From Chloroflexota bacterium (GTDB lineage Bacteria; Chloroflexota; UBA6077; JACCZL01): a DNA stretch of 5,121 bases. A program made the position numbers and the translations under genes. Within the stretch, counting starts at the first letter, position 1. Each line of letters begins with the position of its first letter. Shown here in pieces: positions 1-4,780 of this stretch. Under the pieces are notes generated by a model. That model did not search any database, was not told the origin of the DNA, and saw nothing but the letters and a program-made list of their open reading frames with translations. The stretch is taken from positions 1 through 5,121 of the forward strand of contig JADLFM010000184.1 in assembly GCA_020845495.1 (NCBI GenBank). Reading direction: 5' to 3'.

Positions 1-938
1 GAGAAGCCGGACCGCGCCACGCTGGCCGCGTGCGCCCCGCGGTAGTGCGGGGTCTCCACCTCGAGGTCGAGGCACCGCCAGCGCTCGTCTTCCGGCTCGT
101 AGTACTCGATGCGCGCGTCCGGGAAGTGCACCTGCGCGTCGAAGTACGGCAGGTCGTGCTCGTGGGCCCAGGCCCTCACTTCCGCGGCCGTGCGTTTGCC
201 CTGATGCTCGTCCTCATGGTCACGGTCTCGGTCGTTCCGCCAGCGCTGGTACTCGCGCTTCAACTCGTGGTCGAGCACGACGCGTCCGACGCGCCCACCA
301 CGCTCCTCGATGGCGCGTGCGGCGTGCTCGTAGGCGCGGTAGACATGGACATCGTGTTCGAGTTCGCGCGGGCGCTTGATTCCGGCGTGAAAAGCCTGCG
401 GGCGGTCGAGTCCGGGGGCTCGGTTCGCCTCTAGGAGACGGGCTCCCGCCGCCGTCAACCCAACCGCGTGGTCGCGGGTGCCAGGGATCCGCACCGTCTC
501 GATGAGCCCCTGCTCGCGCAGGTGGCGCAGGTCGCCGACGCGTGGGCTCGCTGACCTTCCGCTGGCGTCAACAAGATCACGACTTGAGACCACCCGGAAC
601 GCTCCAACGGTCGCGAGCGTGCGGGCCTCCGAACCTCGCAGCGTGTACTCGCGGCGGCCATCGTGGACGACCTCCCGCTCCGGGCCGCGCGGCAGGTCCA
701 CGTCGCGCTCGAACACGTCTCGAGATGGGCCGTCGCGGTGATGCCCGCGGCCGTCGTGATCGCGATCACGCAGGTAGATGACCTGGTCGCGCGAGGGGCG
801 TTCAGTCTCCCGGTCGGCGCTGCTGGGACCGCGGCCGAGCGCTGGCCGTGTGTCGCCTCCGCCGCGGCTGCGTTCACCGTGCGAGGGGTGCGAGACGGGG
901 CGCTCGTCGTCGCGGTCGCGGGGGTCGAAGTCCATCAT
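1..938 (-). CDS. Replication-relaxation-like winged-helix/nuclease-fold protein (partial, C-terminus off the window)
   Basis: This frame is open from ATG at 938 to the left edge: 312 codons and no stop. A run of six G (minus strand, 949-944) lies 5 nt before the ATG as a possible ribosome binding site; a second ATG follows at once (935). Residues about 4-80 are low complexity, rich in Asp, Arg and His (for example DPRDRDDERP), and probably disordered. Residues about 96-172 read as a winged helix (LRGSEARTLATVGAFRVV, then RHLREQGLIETV). Residues about 190-312 form a second domain with PDARIEYY (273-280) and DLEVET (291-296). This spacing resembles a PD-(D/E)XK nuclease core, but the lysine is not in the usual place. 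From memory, the layout resembles Replic_Relax-type proteins encoded beside relaxase genes in mobile elements. That assignment is inference; the reading frame itself is certain. It is divergent from the DUF433 operon. Confidence 0.8.
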   Translation of the reverse strand, partial: MMDFDPRDRDDERPVSHPSHGERSRGGGDTRPALGRGPSSADRETERPSRDQVIYLRDRDHDGRGHHRDGPSRDVFERDVDLPRGPEREVVHDGRREYTLRGSEARTLATVGAFRVVSSRDLVDASGRSASPRVGDLRHLREQGLIETVRIPGTRDHAVGLTAAGARLLEANRAPGLDRPQAFHAGIKRPRELEHDVHVYRAYEHAARAIEERGGRVGRVVLDHELKREYQRWRNDRDRDHEDEHQGKRTAAEVRAWAHEHDLPYFDAQVHFPDARIEYYEPEDERWRCLDLEVETPHYRGAHAASVARSGF

Positions 939-984
939 GACCACCCCCCGGAGGTTTGGATGACTGGAGACGTCGCGCCCGGGT

Positions 985-1000
985 ATCCTGCCAGCAGGAT
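985..1000. promoter_or_regulatory. Inverted repeat (possible operator) between divergent genes
   Basis: ATCCTG-CCAG-CAGGAT is a perfect 6-bp inverted repeat with a 4-nt centre. It lies in the 65-bp gap between the minus-strand Replic_Relax-like gene (start 938) and the DUF433 gene (start 1004). It overlaps a TATCCT sequence (984-989) that could be a -10 box for the plus-strand operon, but no convincing -35 box is visible. Its position fits an autoregulatory operator for a TA-type operon. The right arm also contains the weak AGGA ribosome binding site (996-999). Function is inferred from position only. Confidence 0.4.
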
Positions 1001-1003
1001 CCA

Positions 1004-1273
1004 ATGGACTGGCGAGACCACATCACCGTCGATCCGGCCGTCGCGCACGGCCAGCCGTGTATTCGTGGCACCCAGATTCACGTCCCCGTCGTCCTGGCGA
1101 ATCTCGCCGATGGCGAGTCGAACGAGCAGATCCTGAAGAGCTATCCCACGCTCAGCGTGGAGGGAATCCAGGCCGCCGTCTGCTACGCCGCCGACCTGGC
1201 GCCCGAGCGCGATCAACCGTCCGCCCCGGGCAGGACAGGGGGTGCCGGTCGCCCCAGGCGCAAGGGGCGCTAG
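1004..1273 (+). CDS. DUF433 family protein (VapB-like small DNA-binding antitoxin)
   Basis: This is an 89-residue protein. The start is ATG at 1004, where the DUF433 domain begins (MDWRDHITVDPAVAHGQPCI); AGGA at 996-999 is a weak, close ribosome binding site. A TTG at 956 in the same frame would add 16 residues that do not belong to the family. Residues 1-68 carry the family pattern: a conserved HGxPCIRGTxIxV core, then LANLADGES, then a helix-turn-helix-like segment (EQILKSYPTLSVEGIQAAVCYAA). DUF433 (COG2442) proteins are small helix-turn-helix antitoxins, normally paired with DUF5615 PIN-like toxins. No DUF5615 gene follows here; an antitoxin/ParE pair starts 1 nt after the stop. The tail, residues 70-89 (Gly, Arg, Pro rich), is longer and less ordered than usual for the family. 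The family call is firm; its role in this operon is inferred. Confidence 0.88.
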   Translation: MDWRDHITVDPAVAHGQPCIRGTQIHVPVVLANLADGESNEQILKSYPTLSVEGIQAAVCYAADLAPERDQPSAPGRTGGAGRPRRKGR

Positions 1274-1274
1274 A

Positions 1275-1502
1275 ATGGCTGTTATGAGGATTGCCCCGGG
1301 ACGTGTGGTCGGTGGTCGCGTCGAGTTCGACGGCGAACTCCCCGAAGGCGCCACGGTGGCCGTGTTGGCGACTGACGGCGACGAGACGTTCGAGGTTGAC
1401 GCCGAGACCAAGCGGGTCTTGCTGACCGCCATCGAGCAGTGCCAGAACGGCCAGACGACCCCGATAGCCGACCTCCTCGCCGACCTTCGTCGTCGCGGAT
1501 GA
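1275..1502 (+). CDS. Small antitoxin of a ParE-type TA pair
   Basis: This is a 75-residue acidic protein encoded directly before the ParE-type toxin. The ATG at 1275 is chosen because AGGGG (1263-1267) sits 7 nt upstream; the in-frame ATG at 1284 would be 16 nt away. The start lies 1 nt after the DUF433 stop, and the gene ends in an ATGA overlap with the toxin (ATG 1499, TGA 1500-1502), so translation is probably coupled. Residues 5-35 look like a small beta unit (IAPGRVVGGRVEFDGELPEG, then TVAVLA). Residues 43-74 are helical and amphipathic (DAETKRVLLTAIEQCQNGQT, then PIADLLADLRRR), like toxin-wrapping C-termini of such antitoxins. The N-terminus loosely recalls AbrB-like beta domains. The antitoxin role follows from size, position and overlap; the exact family is not certain. 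Confidence 0.78.
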   Translation: MAVMRIAPGRVVGGRVEFDGELPEGATVAVLATDGDETFEVDAETKRVLLTAIEQCQNGQTTPIADLLADLRRRG

Positions 1503-1810
1503 GTCGACAACGCGCCATCGTCGTCTCCGACGTCGCCAAGGCGCAGATCCTCACCGCTGAACAGTGGTGGCGCCTCAACCGGCCGAAGGCACCAGACGCG
1601 ATCACGGAAGAACTCGAACGGGCGTCGTCGCTCATCGCTGCCCAACCCGGAGTGGGCGCCACAGCTCGCGACGCAGCCCTGGCAGGTGTCCGCCGCCTCC
1701 ACCTGGCACGGGTCCGCTACGATCTCTACTACCGCGTCGATGAGGACCTCGACCGCGTCGAAGTCCTCGCCTTCTGGCATGCCAGTCGCGGCCGCCGGCC
1801 GGTGCTGTAG
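1499..1810 (+). CDS. RelE/ParE family toxin
   Basis: This is a 103-residue protein, the usual length for the RelE/ParE superfamily. It shows the family pattern in order: an N-terminal strand (RAIVVSDVAKAQI), a helical pair with WW and P at residues 23-50 (EQWWRLNRPKAPDAITEELE, then AQPGVG), the core GVRRLHLARVRYDLYYRVD (63-81) and the C-terminal strand VEVLAFWHASRGRRPVL (87-103). The GxRRxxLxRxRYxLYY and WHxxRGRRP motifs are typical of ParE-like toxins. ParE proteins usually poison DNA gyrase, whereas RelE proteins cut mRNA; sequence reading alone does not settle the target. The start overlaps the antitoxin stop by 4 nt. It is the last gene of the three-gene operon. I see no clear terminator after it. 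Confidence 0.92.
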   Translation: MSRQRAIVVSDVAKAQILTAEQWWRLNRPKAPDAITEELERASSLIAAQPGVGATARDAALAGVRRLHLARVRYDLYYRVDEDLDRVEVLAFWHASRGRRPVL

Positions 1811-1889
1811 TACTGACGCGGAAGACAGCAACTGAGAGCTCACGAGCGTCGACCTTGCCGTGAACGAAGGGCGGGCCCACCCCCATTCC

Positions 1890-1918
1890 GGTGTGACACA
1901 GGTGTGACAGGCCGTCAC
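1890..1918. repeat. GGTGTGACA direct repeats with an adjoining GTGAC/GTCAC dyad
   Basis: GGTGTGACA occurs at 1890-1898 and again at 1901-1909, an 11-bp period of about one helical turn. The second copy also forms an inverted repeat, GTGAC-AGGCC-GTCAC (1904-1918). The cluster lies about 100 bp before the tRNA-Arg fragment. Such spaced repeats beside a tRNA attachment site could be arm-type sites for an integrase or excisionase. They could equally be an operator. Only the repeat structure is observed. Confidence 0.5.
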
Positions 1919-1998
1919 GGTCTCGGGCGGTCGCCAGTTGTCTCGGGTCGTCGAAAGCCCAATGAAACCGGGCCTCCGTCGTGTCAGGTGGTCTCGGG
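1919..1998 (+). repeat. Three GTCTCGGG direct repeats upstream of the tRNA fragment
   Basis: The 8-mer GTCTCGGG occurs at 1920-1927, 1940-1947 and 1991-1998 in the gene-free stretch between the toxin stop (1810) and the tRNA fragment. The start-to-start distances are 20 and 51 bp. Together with the GGTGTGACA pair they make this 200-bp segment repeat-rich and non-coding. A role as protein-binding sites for the integration reaction is possible but unproven. Confidence 0.45.
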
Positions 1999-2011
1999 AG
2001 GGCGCTTCTGA

Positions 2012-2061
2012 ACGGCCTTCTAAGCCGAGGGTCGCAGGTTCGAGCCCTGCCGGGCGCGCCA
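2012..2061 (+). tRNA. 3' fragment of tRNA-Arg(UCU), probable attachment site
   Basis: Only the 3' half of a tRNA gene is present. The anticodon arm pairs CGGC (2013-2016) with GCCG (2024-2027) around the loop CTTCTAA (2017-2023), which puts TCT at 2019-2021 (arginine). The fifth pair (2012/2028) is an A-A mismatch, so homology probably begins at about 2013. The T arm pairs GCAGG (2034-2038) with CCTGC (2046-2050) around the loop TTCGAGC. The 3' acceptor strand CGGGCGC (2051-2057), G discriminator and encoded CCA (2059-2061) follow. The matching 5' acceptor GCGCCCG and a D arm are absent just upstream, so this cannot make a tRNA. A tRNA 3' end next to an integrase remnant is the classic att site of tyrosine-recombinase elements. 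An intact copy is expected outside the window, to the left if the usual geometry holds. Confidence 0.85.
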
Positions 2062-2100
2062 GCCTTCGCAACGCCTGCATCTCTCTGCGTTGCTTCGGCT
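2061..2100. repeat. Stem-loop immediately after the tRNA fragment
   Basis: AGCC (2061-2064) pairs with GGCT (2097-2100), and GCAACGC (2068-2074) pairs with GCGTTGC (2087-2093). A symmetric TTC/TTC internal loop separates the two stems, and a 12-nt apical loop closes the structure. It starts at the last base of CCA. There is no T-rich tail, so it is not a textbook intrinsic terminator. It may be a leftover tRNA terminator, a REP-like unit or part of the attachment site. A related sequence occurs at 4781-4828. Confidence 0.5.
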
Positions 2101-2133
2101 TGGCTTGCCGTCGCGGCTCCCTGCCCATCCCCT

Positions 2134-2152
2134 CAGCGCCAGCCTCGCGCTG
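2134..2152. repeat. Short inverted repeat in the dead tail of the integrase remnant
   Basis: CAGCGC (2134-2139) and GCGCTG (2147-2152) form a 6-bp stem with a 7-nt loop. It lies where the minus-strand integrase gene would be expected to have ended. It could be a remnant of that gene's terminator, but there is no T-tract, and short GC stems are common at this base composition. Confidence 0.2.
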
Positions 2153-2634
2153 GTCCGATTCGTCGCCGACTGACAAACGGCAGCCAATCGGTTCGACCCG
2201 CGCGGCTGCTGGCCCGAGGCCTTCAGGTCGTCGGCGCCAGGACGGCCCGACGATGCCGACAGGCGGAGTTGGCGGCGACGCTCCCAGACGCCGGTCATGG
2301 CGCGCCGCAGTTCCTCGTCGGTGATGTTGAGGTACCGCTGGGTCTGCTTGACGCTGGCGTGGCTGAGCATCAACTGGATGATCCGGATGTCGACGCCGTC
2401 GGCGAGCAATCGGCAACTCCGAACCCCGAATCTGAGCCGGCGAAGCTCGCCACACAGGTACGCACGCCTGACGGTCTCCTCGTGGCAGCCGACGAGCGCG
2501 GCCACGTCGAATGTGGTCAGGAGCCGACGGGGTACGGGGTCGCCATCGTCCCGAGGTCCGGTCACCAGCCCCACCGCAGCACCTTGGTGCCCTTCAGGTT
2601 CTCGCTCGTGCATGGCTCGTTCTCCACGTCAGGC

Positions 2635-2653
2635 GCGGACAGGACCTGTCCGC
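2635..2653. promoter_or_regulatory. Perfect 19-bp palindrome upstream of the xis-int remnant (probable operator)
   Basis: GCGGACAGG-A-CCTGTCCGC has 9-bp arms around a single central A (2644) and no mismatch. It lies 21 bp upstream of the ATG at 2613, just behind its ribosome binding site. This is where a repressor would block transcription of the excisionase-type gene. The regulator is unknown; the Xre-ImmA protein encoded divergently at 3018 is one candidate. A 9-bp perfect dyad with a 1-bp centre is not expected by chance at a given site, even in GC-rich DNA. Confidence 0.6.
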
Positions 2654-2655
2654 TC

Positions 2656-2690
2656 GGGCGTCGCTCGATGCCGCGGCACGTCGAGCGCCC
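2656..2690. repeat. Long imperfect hairpin next to the 19-bp palindrome
   Basis: GGGCG (2656-2660) can pair with CGCCC (2686-2690), CTCGA (2664-2668) with TCGAG (2681-2685), and TGCC (2669-2672) with GGCA (2675-2678). The bulges are TCG (2661-2663) and CG (2679-2680). An alternative register pairs CGCTCGA (2662-2668) with TCGAGCG (2681-2687). A further stem, GCTCGG/CCGAGC (2696-2701/2710-2715), lies alongside. On the minus strand these would fold in the leader of the xis-int gene. Use as an operator, attenuator or recombination site cannot be told apart here. Confidence 0.4.
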
Positions 2691-2951
2691 TGCAGGCTCG
2701 GCCCCCGGCCCGAGCGCCGGAGGACGGGGCATGGCGCACTCGGAGGGCGTTGCCTGAGGGCGGGCCGCGGACCTGTGGCCTGGCTGGAGGTGAAGTGACG
2801 CAGGCGCTGCTGGGTTGCCAGGGGGCGGCGGCGGGTCCCTCGGGGACGCGAACGCACCGACCCGGGACGCGCCCGGCTGGACCGAGACGCGCCCCCTCGT
2901 CTACACAGACGCCGAATCCGTCCAGAAACATACAGACGCTGGCCGCGCCAC

Positions 2952-3011
2952 ACCGACCGACTCGGACCGGAGGGTTCTGTCGGTCCCGGACGTCGGTCCC
3001 TGCGTTACCAT
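2952..3011 (+). promoter_or_regulatory. GTCGGT half-site cluster and likely promoter of the Xre-ImmA operon
   Basis: The half-site GTCGGT occurs twice on the plus strand (2979-2984 and 2992-2997) inside the 9-bp direct repeat GTCGGTCCC (2979-2987, 2992-3000; 13-bp period). It occurs twice inverted as ACCGAC (2952-2957 and 2956-2961). TACCAT (3006-3011) fits a -10 box (TAnnnT with A at position 5) and would place the transcript start close to the A of the ATG at 3018. No Shine-Dalgarno sequence is present before that ATG, so a leaderless mRNA is plausible. The -35 region is poor, as in promoters that rely on an activator. Autoregulation by the Xre domain is inferred. Confidence 0.42.
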
Positions 3012-3017
3012 CAGGCC

Positions 3018-4160
3018 ATGCGCGTGCCGGTCAGGCCGGAGTTGCTCCGTTGGGCCCGGGAGCGGGCCCGGATACCGGAGTCCGTCCTGGCGCGCCGCCT
3101 CCCCAAGCTCACCGCGTGGGAACTGGGCGAACTCCAGCCAACGCTGAAACAGATCGAGGCGTTCGCGCGAGCGACCCACACGCCAGTCGGGTACCTGTTC
3201 CTGGATGCGCCACCGGTCGAGCACGTCCCCATCCCGGACTTCCGCACGGTAGGTGCAGCCCAGGTCGCCCAACCAAGTGCGGACCTGCTCGACACCATCT
3301 ACACCTGCCAGCAGCGCCAGGAGTGGTATCGCGACTTCCTCCTCACAGAAGGCGACGCGGCGCCACTCCCCTTCGTCGGGTCCGTCACGGTCACGACCGA
3401 CGTCGTGGCCGCCGCAGAGGGCATTCGTACGACCCTGGGCTTCGACCTCGAACACCGTCGAGCGCTTCCGACGTGGACGGATGCGCTCCGGCAGTTCATC
3501 GCCCAGGCCGACAGTGCCGGTGTGCTGGTGATGGTCAGCGGGGTCGTCGGCAACAACAACCGGAGGAAGCTCGATCCTGGCGAGTTCCGGGGGTTCGCCC
3601 TCTCGGACGCCCTCGCGCCTCTCGTGTTCATCAACGGCGCCGACACGAAGGCGGCCCAGATGTTCACGCTGGCTCACGAGCTCGCGCACGTGTGGCTGGG
3701 GGTCTCGGCACTCTCCAACGTGGAGCCGACATCGACGCCGACGCACCTGGTCGAGGATTGGTGCAACCGCGTTGCTGCGGAAACGCTGGTCCCTCTGGCA
3801 GCATTGCGACAGCAGTACCGCGCAGTGCCGGACCTGCCAGAAGAGGCCCGCCGACTGGCGCGCGTGTTCAAGGTGAGCACGCTCGTCGTGCTGCGGCGGC
3901 TGCACGACGCAGGGGCACTCTCGCGGCCCGAGATGTGGGCCGCCTACGAACAGGAGGTCACGCGCCTTCTGGCCTTGCCCAGGGGGTCGGGCGGGGACTT
4001 CTACCTGACGCAGGCCGCACGTGTCAGCAAGCGCTTCGCGCGTGCGCTGGTCACCAGCACGCTCGAAGGCCGCACGCTGTATCGGGACGCCTTCCGGCTG
4101 CTCGGCTTCTCGAAGCTCGAGACCTTCCGGGAACTTGGGCGGAACGTGGGCGCCGCGTGA
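3018..4160 (+). CDS. Xre-family repressor fused to ImmA/IrrE zinc metalloprotease (antitoxin/regulator)
   Basis: This is a 380-residue protein of COG2856 type. Residues 7-64 are the Xre-like helix-turn-helix (RPELLRWARERARIPESVLA, then LTAWELGELQPTLKQIEAFA, then THTPVGYLFLDAPP). Residues about 190-300 hold the metalloprotease: HELAH at 220-224 (zinc ligands His220 and His224, catalytic Glu221) and, as the likely third-ligand region, LVEDWCNRVAAETLVP (244-259, with Glu246), which corresponds to the family's E..AN.FAAE.LMP. Length is normal for the family. ImmA-type proteases cut repressor proteins, and fused forms both bind DNA and may self-process. Start ATG 3018 lacks a Shine-Dalgarno sequence but lies directly after a -10-like box; GTG 3024 is the next option. 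Its stop overlaps the DUF4411 start (TGATG), so the pair is translationally coupled. Such COG2856 proteins are known partners of toxin genes, which supports an antitoxin role. The family is firm and the role likely. Confidence 0.93.
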   Translation: MRVPVRPELLRWARERARIPESVLARRLPKLTAWELGELQPTLKQIEAFARATHTPVGYLFLDAPPVEHVPIPDFRTVGAAQVAQPSADLLDTIYTCQQRQEWYRDFLLTEGDAAPLPFVGSVTVTTDVVAAAEGIRTTLGFDLEHRRALPTWTDALRQFIAQADSAGVLVMVSGVVGNNNRRKLDPGEFRGFALSDALAPLVFINGADTKAAQMFTLAHELAHVWLGVSALSNVEPTSTPTHLVEDWCNRVAAETLVPLAALRQQYRAVPDLPEEARRLARVFKVSTLVVLRRLHDAGALSRPEMWAAYEQEVTRLLALPRGSGGDFYLTQAARVSKRFARALVTSTLEGRTLYRDAFRLLGFSKLETFRELGRNVGAA

Positions 4161-4669
4161 TGTCGTACCTGCTCGACGCGAACGTCTTCATCCAGGCCAA
4201 GAACCTGCACTACGGGCTGGACTTCTGCCCGGCGTTCTGGGATTGGCTCATCGAGGCCAACGCCCGAGGCCTCGTGTACAGCATCGAGAAGGTCGGCGAC
4301 GAGCTCGACGCGGTGGCCGACGAGTTGACCAACTGGGCGACCGCGCGGGGTCCAGGGTTCTTCCTGAAGCCGGACGCCGCGATGCTGACGGCGCTGGCCC
4401 CGCTCAGTGCATGGGTGAACGGCCAAGGGTACGAACCGGCAGCCGTCAACACGTTCCTCCAGGTGGCCGACTACTACCTCGTCGCGCACGCGCTCGCGCA
4501 CAAGCACGTCGTGGTCACGCACGAGGTCGCGTCGCCGTCGACGAAGAAGATCAAGATCCCGAACGCGTGCATCGGCGTCGGGGTGAAGTGCATGACGCCC
4601 TACGAGATGCTCCGGCTCGAGCGCGCCCGGTTCGTTCTCGGCCCGAGCCCTGGTGGCCCAGCAGAGTGA
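4160..4669 (+). CDS. DUF4411 family PIN-like nuclease (putative toxin)
   Basis: This 169-residue protein matches DUF4411 along its length: MSYLLDANVFIQAKNLHYGL at the start, FWDWLIEANARG (26-37), SIEKVGDEL (41-49), EPAAVNTFLQVADYYLVAHA (92-111), VVVTHEVASPSTKKIKIPN (117-135) and the end GVKCMTPYEMLRLERARFVL. PIN-fold acidic positions appear as Asp6, Glu48 (or Glu43), Asp104 and, in the THE slot, Glu122, where many PIN proteins have Asp. This predicts a metal-dependent RNase. ATG 4160 shares its A with the stop of the Xre-ImmA gene (TGATG); GTG 4157 just before it is in frame and less likely. The frame stays open far upstream of 4160, but that stretch is the shadow of the Xre-ImmA gene. Pairing with an Xre-ImmA gene suggests a type II TA module; RNase activity is inferred from the fold. 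Confidence 0.93.
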   Translation: MSYLLDANVFIQAKNLHYGLDFCPAFWDWLIEANARGLVYSIEKVGDELDAVADELTNWATARGPGFFLKPDAAMLTALAPLSAWVNGQGYEPAAVNTFLQVADYYLVAHALAHKHVVVTHEVASPSTKKIKIPNACIGVGVKCMTPYEMLRLERARFVLGPSPGGPAE

Positions 4670-4744
4670 CGGCTTCGCCTGTCAGACCGGTGCACACCAA
4701 GAGACCGGCCAGCACGTAAGCGCCGGATCGGGCGTGCGACCGCG

Positions 4745-4778
4745 TGCGGGTCAAGCCCGCAGCCACGCGCGAGCGTGG
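4745..4778. terminator. Two consecutive hairpins downstream of DUF4411 (possible terminator)
   Basis: TGCGGG (4745-4750) pairs with CCCGCA (4756-4761) around a 5-nt loop. Two bases later CCACGC (4763-4768) pairs with GCGTGG (4773-4778) around GCGA, a GNRA-type tetraloop. They lie 75 bp after the DUF4411 stop. There is no T-tract, so if they end transcription it would be by a GC-hairpin mechanism or with Rho. A structured RNA is the other possibility. Confidence 0.4.
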
Positions 4779-4780
4779 TC

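Larger units (their letters stand above)
2020..2613 (-). pseudogene. Chimeric excisionase N-terminus fused to tyrosine-integrase C-terminus
   Basis: The frame begins at ATG 2613, with a good ribosome binding site (GGAG, minus strand 2625-2622) 8 nt upstream, and runs 197 residues. Residues 30-66 are an excisionase/MerR-like helix-turn-helix (LLTTFDVAALVGCHEETVRR, then AYLCGELRRLRFGVRS). From about residue 67 the sequence switches to the end of a tyrosine recombinase: RLLADGVDIRIIQLMLSHAS, then VKQTQRYLNITDEEL. This includes the late histidine (H85, in SHAS where GHAS is usual) and the nucleophile tyrosine (Y94). The N-terminal and middle parts of the integrase, with the catalytic Arg and Lys, are missing. 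The fusion point is near 2415, consistent with an in-frame deletion across an xis-int gene pair. Residues after about 118 look non-coding, and the last codons run antisense through the tRNA fragment, giving the familiar RQGSNLRP artefact. It cannot recombine DNA alone; it might still bind DNA. Confidence 0.8.
2614..3017. other. 404-bp gene-free divergent regulatory region
   Basis: I see no credible gene here; the open frames on both strands are Arg/Pro/Ala-rich products of high GC. The region separates the minus-strand xis-int remnant from the plus-strand Xre-ImmA gene. It contains the 19-bp palindrome, the adjacent hairpins, a direct repeat ACAGACGC (2905-2912 and 2932-2939, 27 bp apart) and the GTCGGT half-site cluster before the Xre-ImmA start. 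Confidence 0.6.

Noticed and set aside
30..881. Several plus- and minus-strand frames of 60-160 codons in the first 900 bases
   Set aside because: They overlap the single long minus-strand frame (938 to the edge), which has coherent domains; the others have Arg/Ala/Ser-rich composition without motifs.
1242..1274. Antitoxin start at GTG 1242
   Set aside because: It would overlap the DUF433 gene by 32 bases and add a Gly/Arg-rich stretch; AGGGG at 1263-1267 fits ATG 1275 better.
2012..2061. A complete, functional tRNA-Arg
   Set aside because: The 5' acceptor strand complementary to CGGGCGC and a D arm are not found in the expected 40 bases upstream.
935..2455. A 506-codon open frame on the minus strand
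   Set aside because: It crosses the DUF433, antitoxin and ParE genes in antisense and the tRNA fragment, where it gives the familiar PAGLEPATLGLEGRS artefact. High GC keeps such frames open.
2901..3905. A 334-codon minus-strand frame
   Set aside because: It is antisense to the well-supported Xre-ImmA gene and has no recognisable domain.
2297..4159. Upstream extension giving a 790-codon plus-strand protein ending in DUF4411
   Set aside because: Only the part from 4160 matches DUF4411. The upstream part is Arg/Pro/Gly-rich and is the shadow of the Xre-ImmA gene and of the gene-free region before it.
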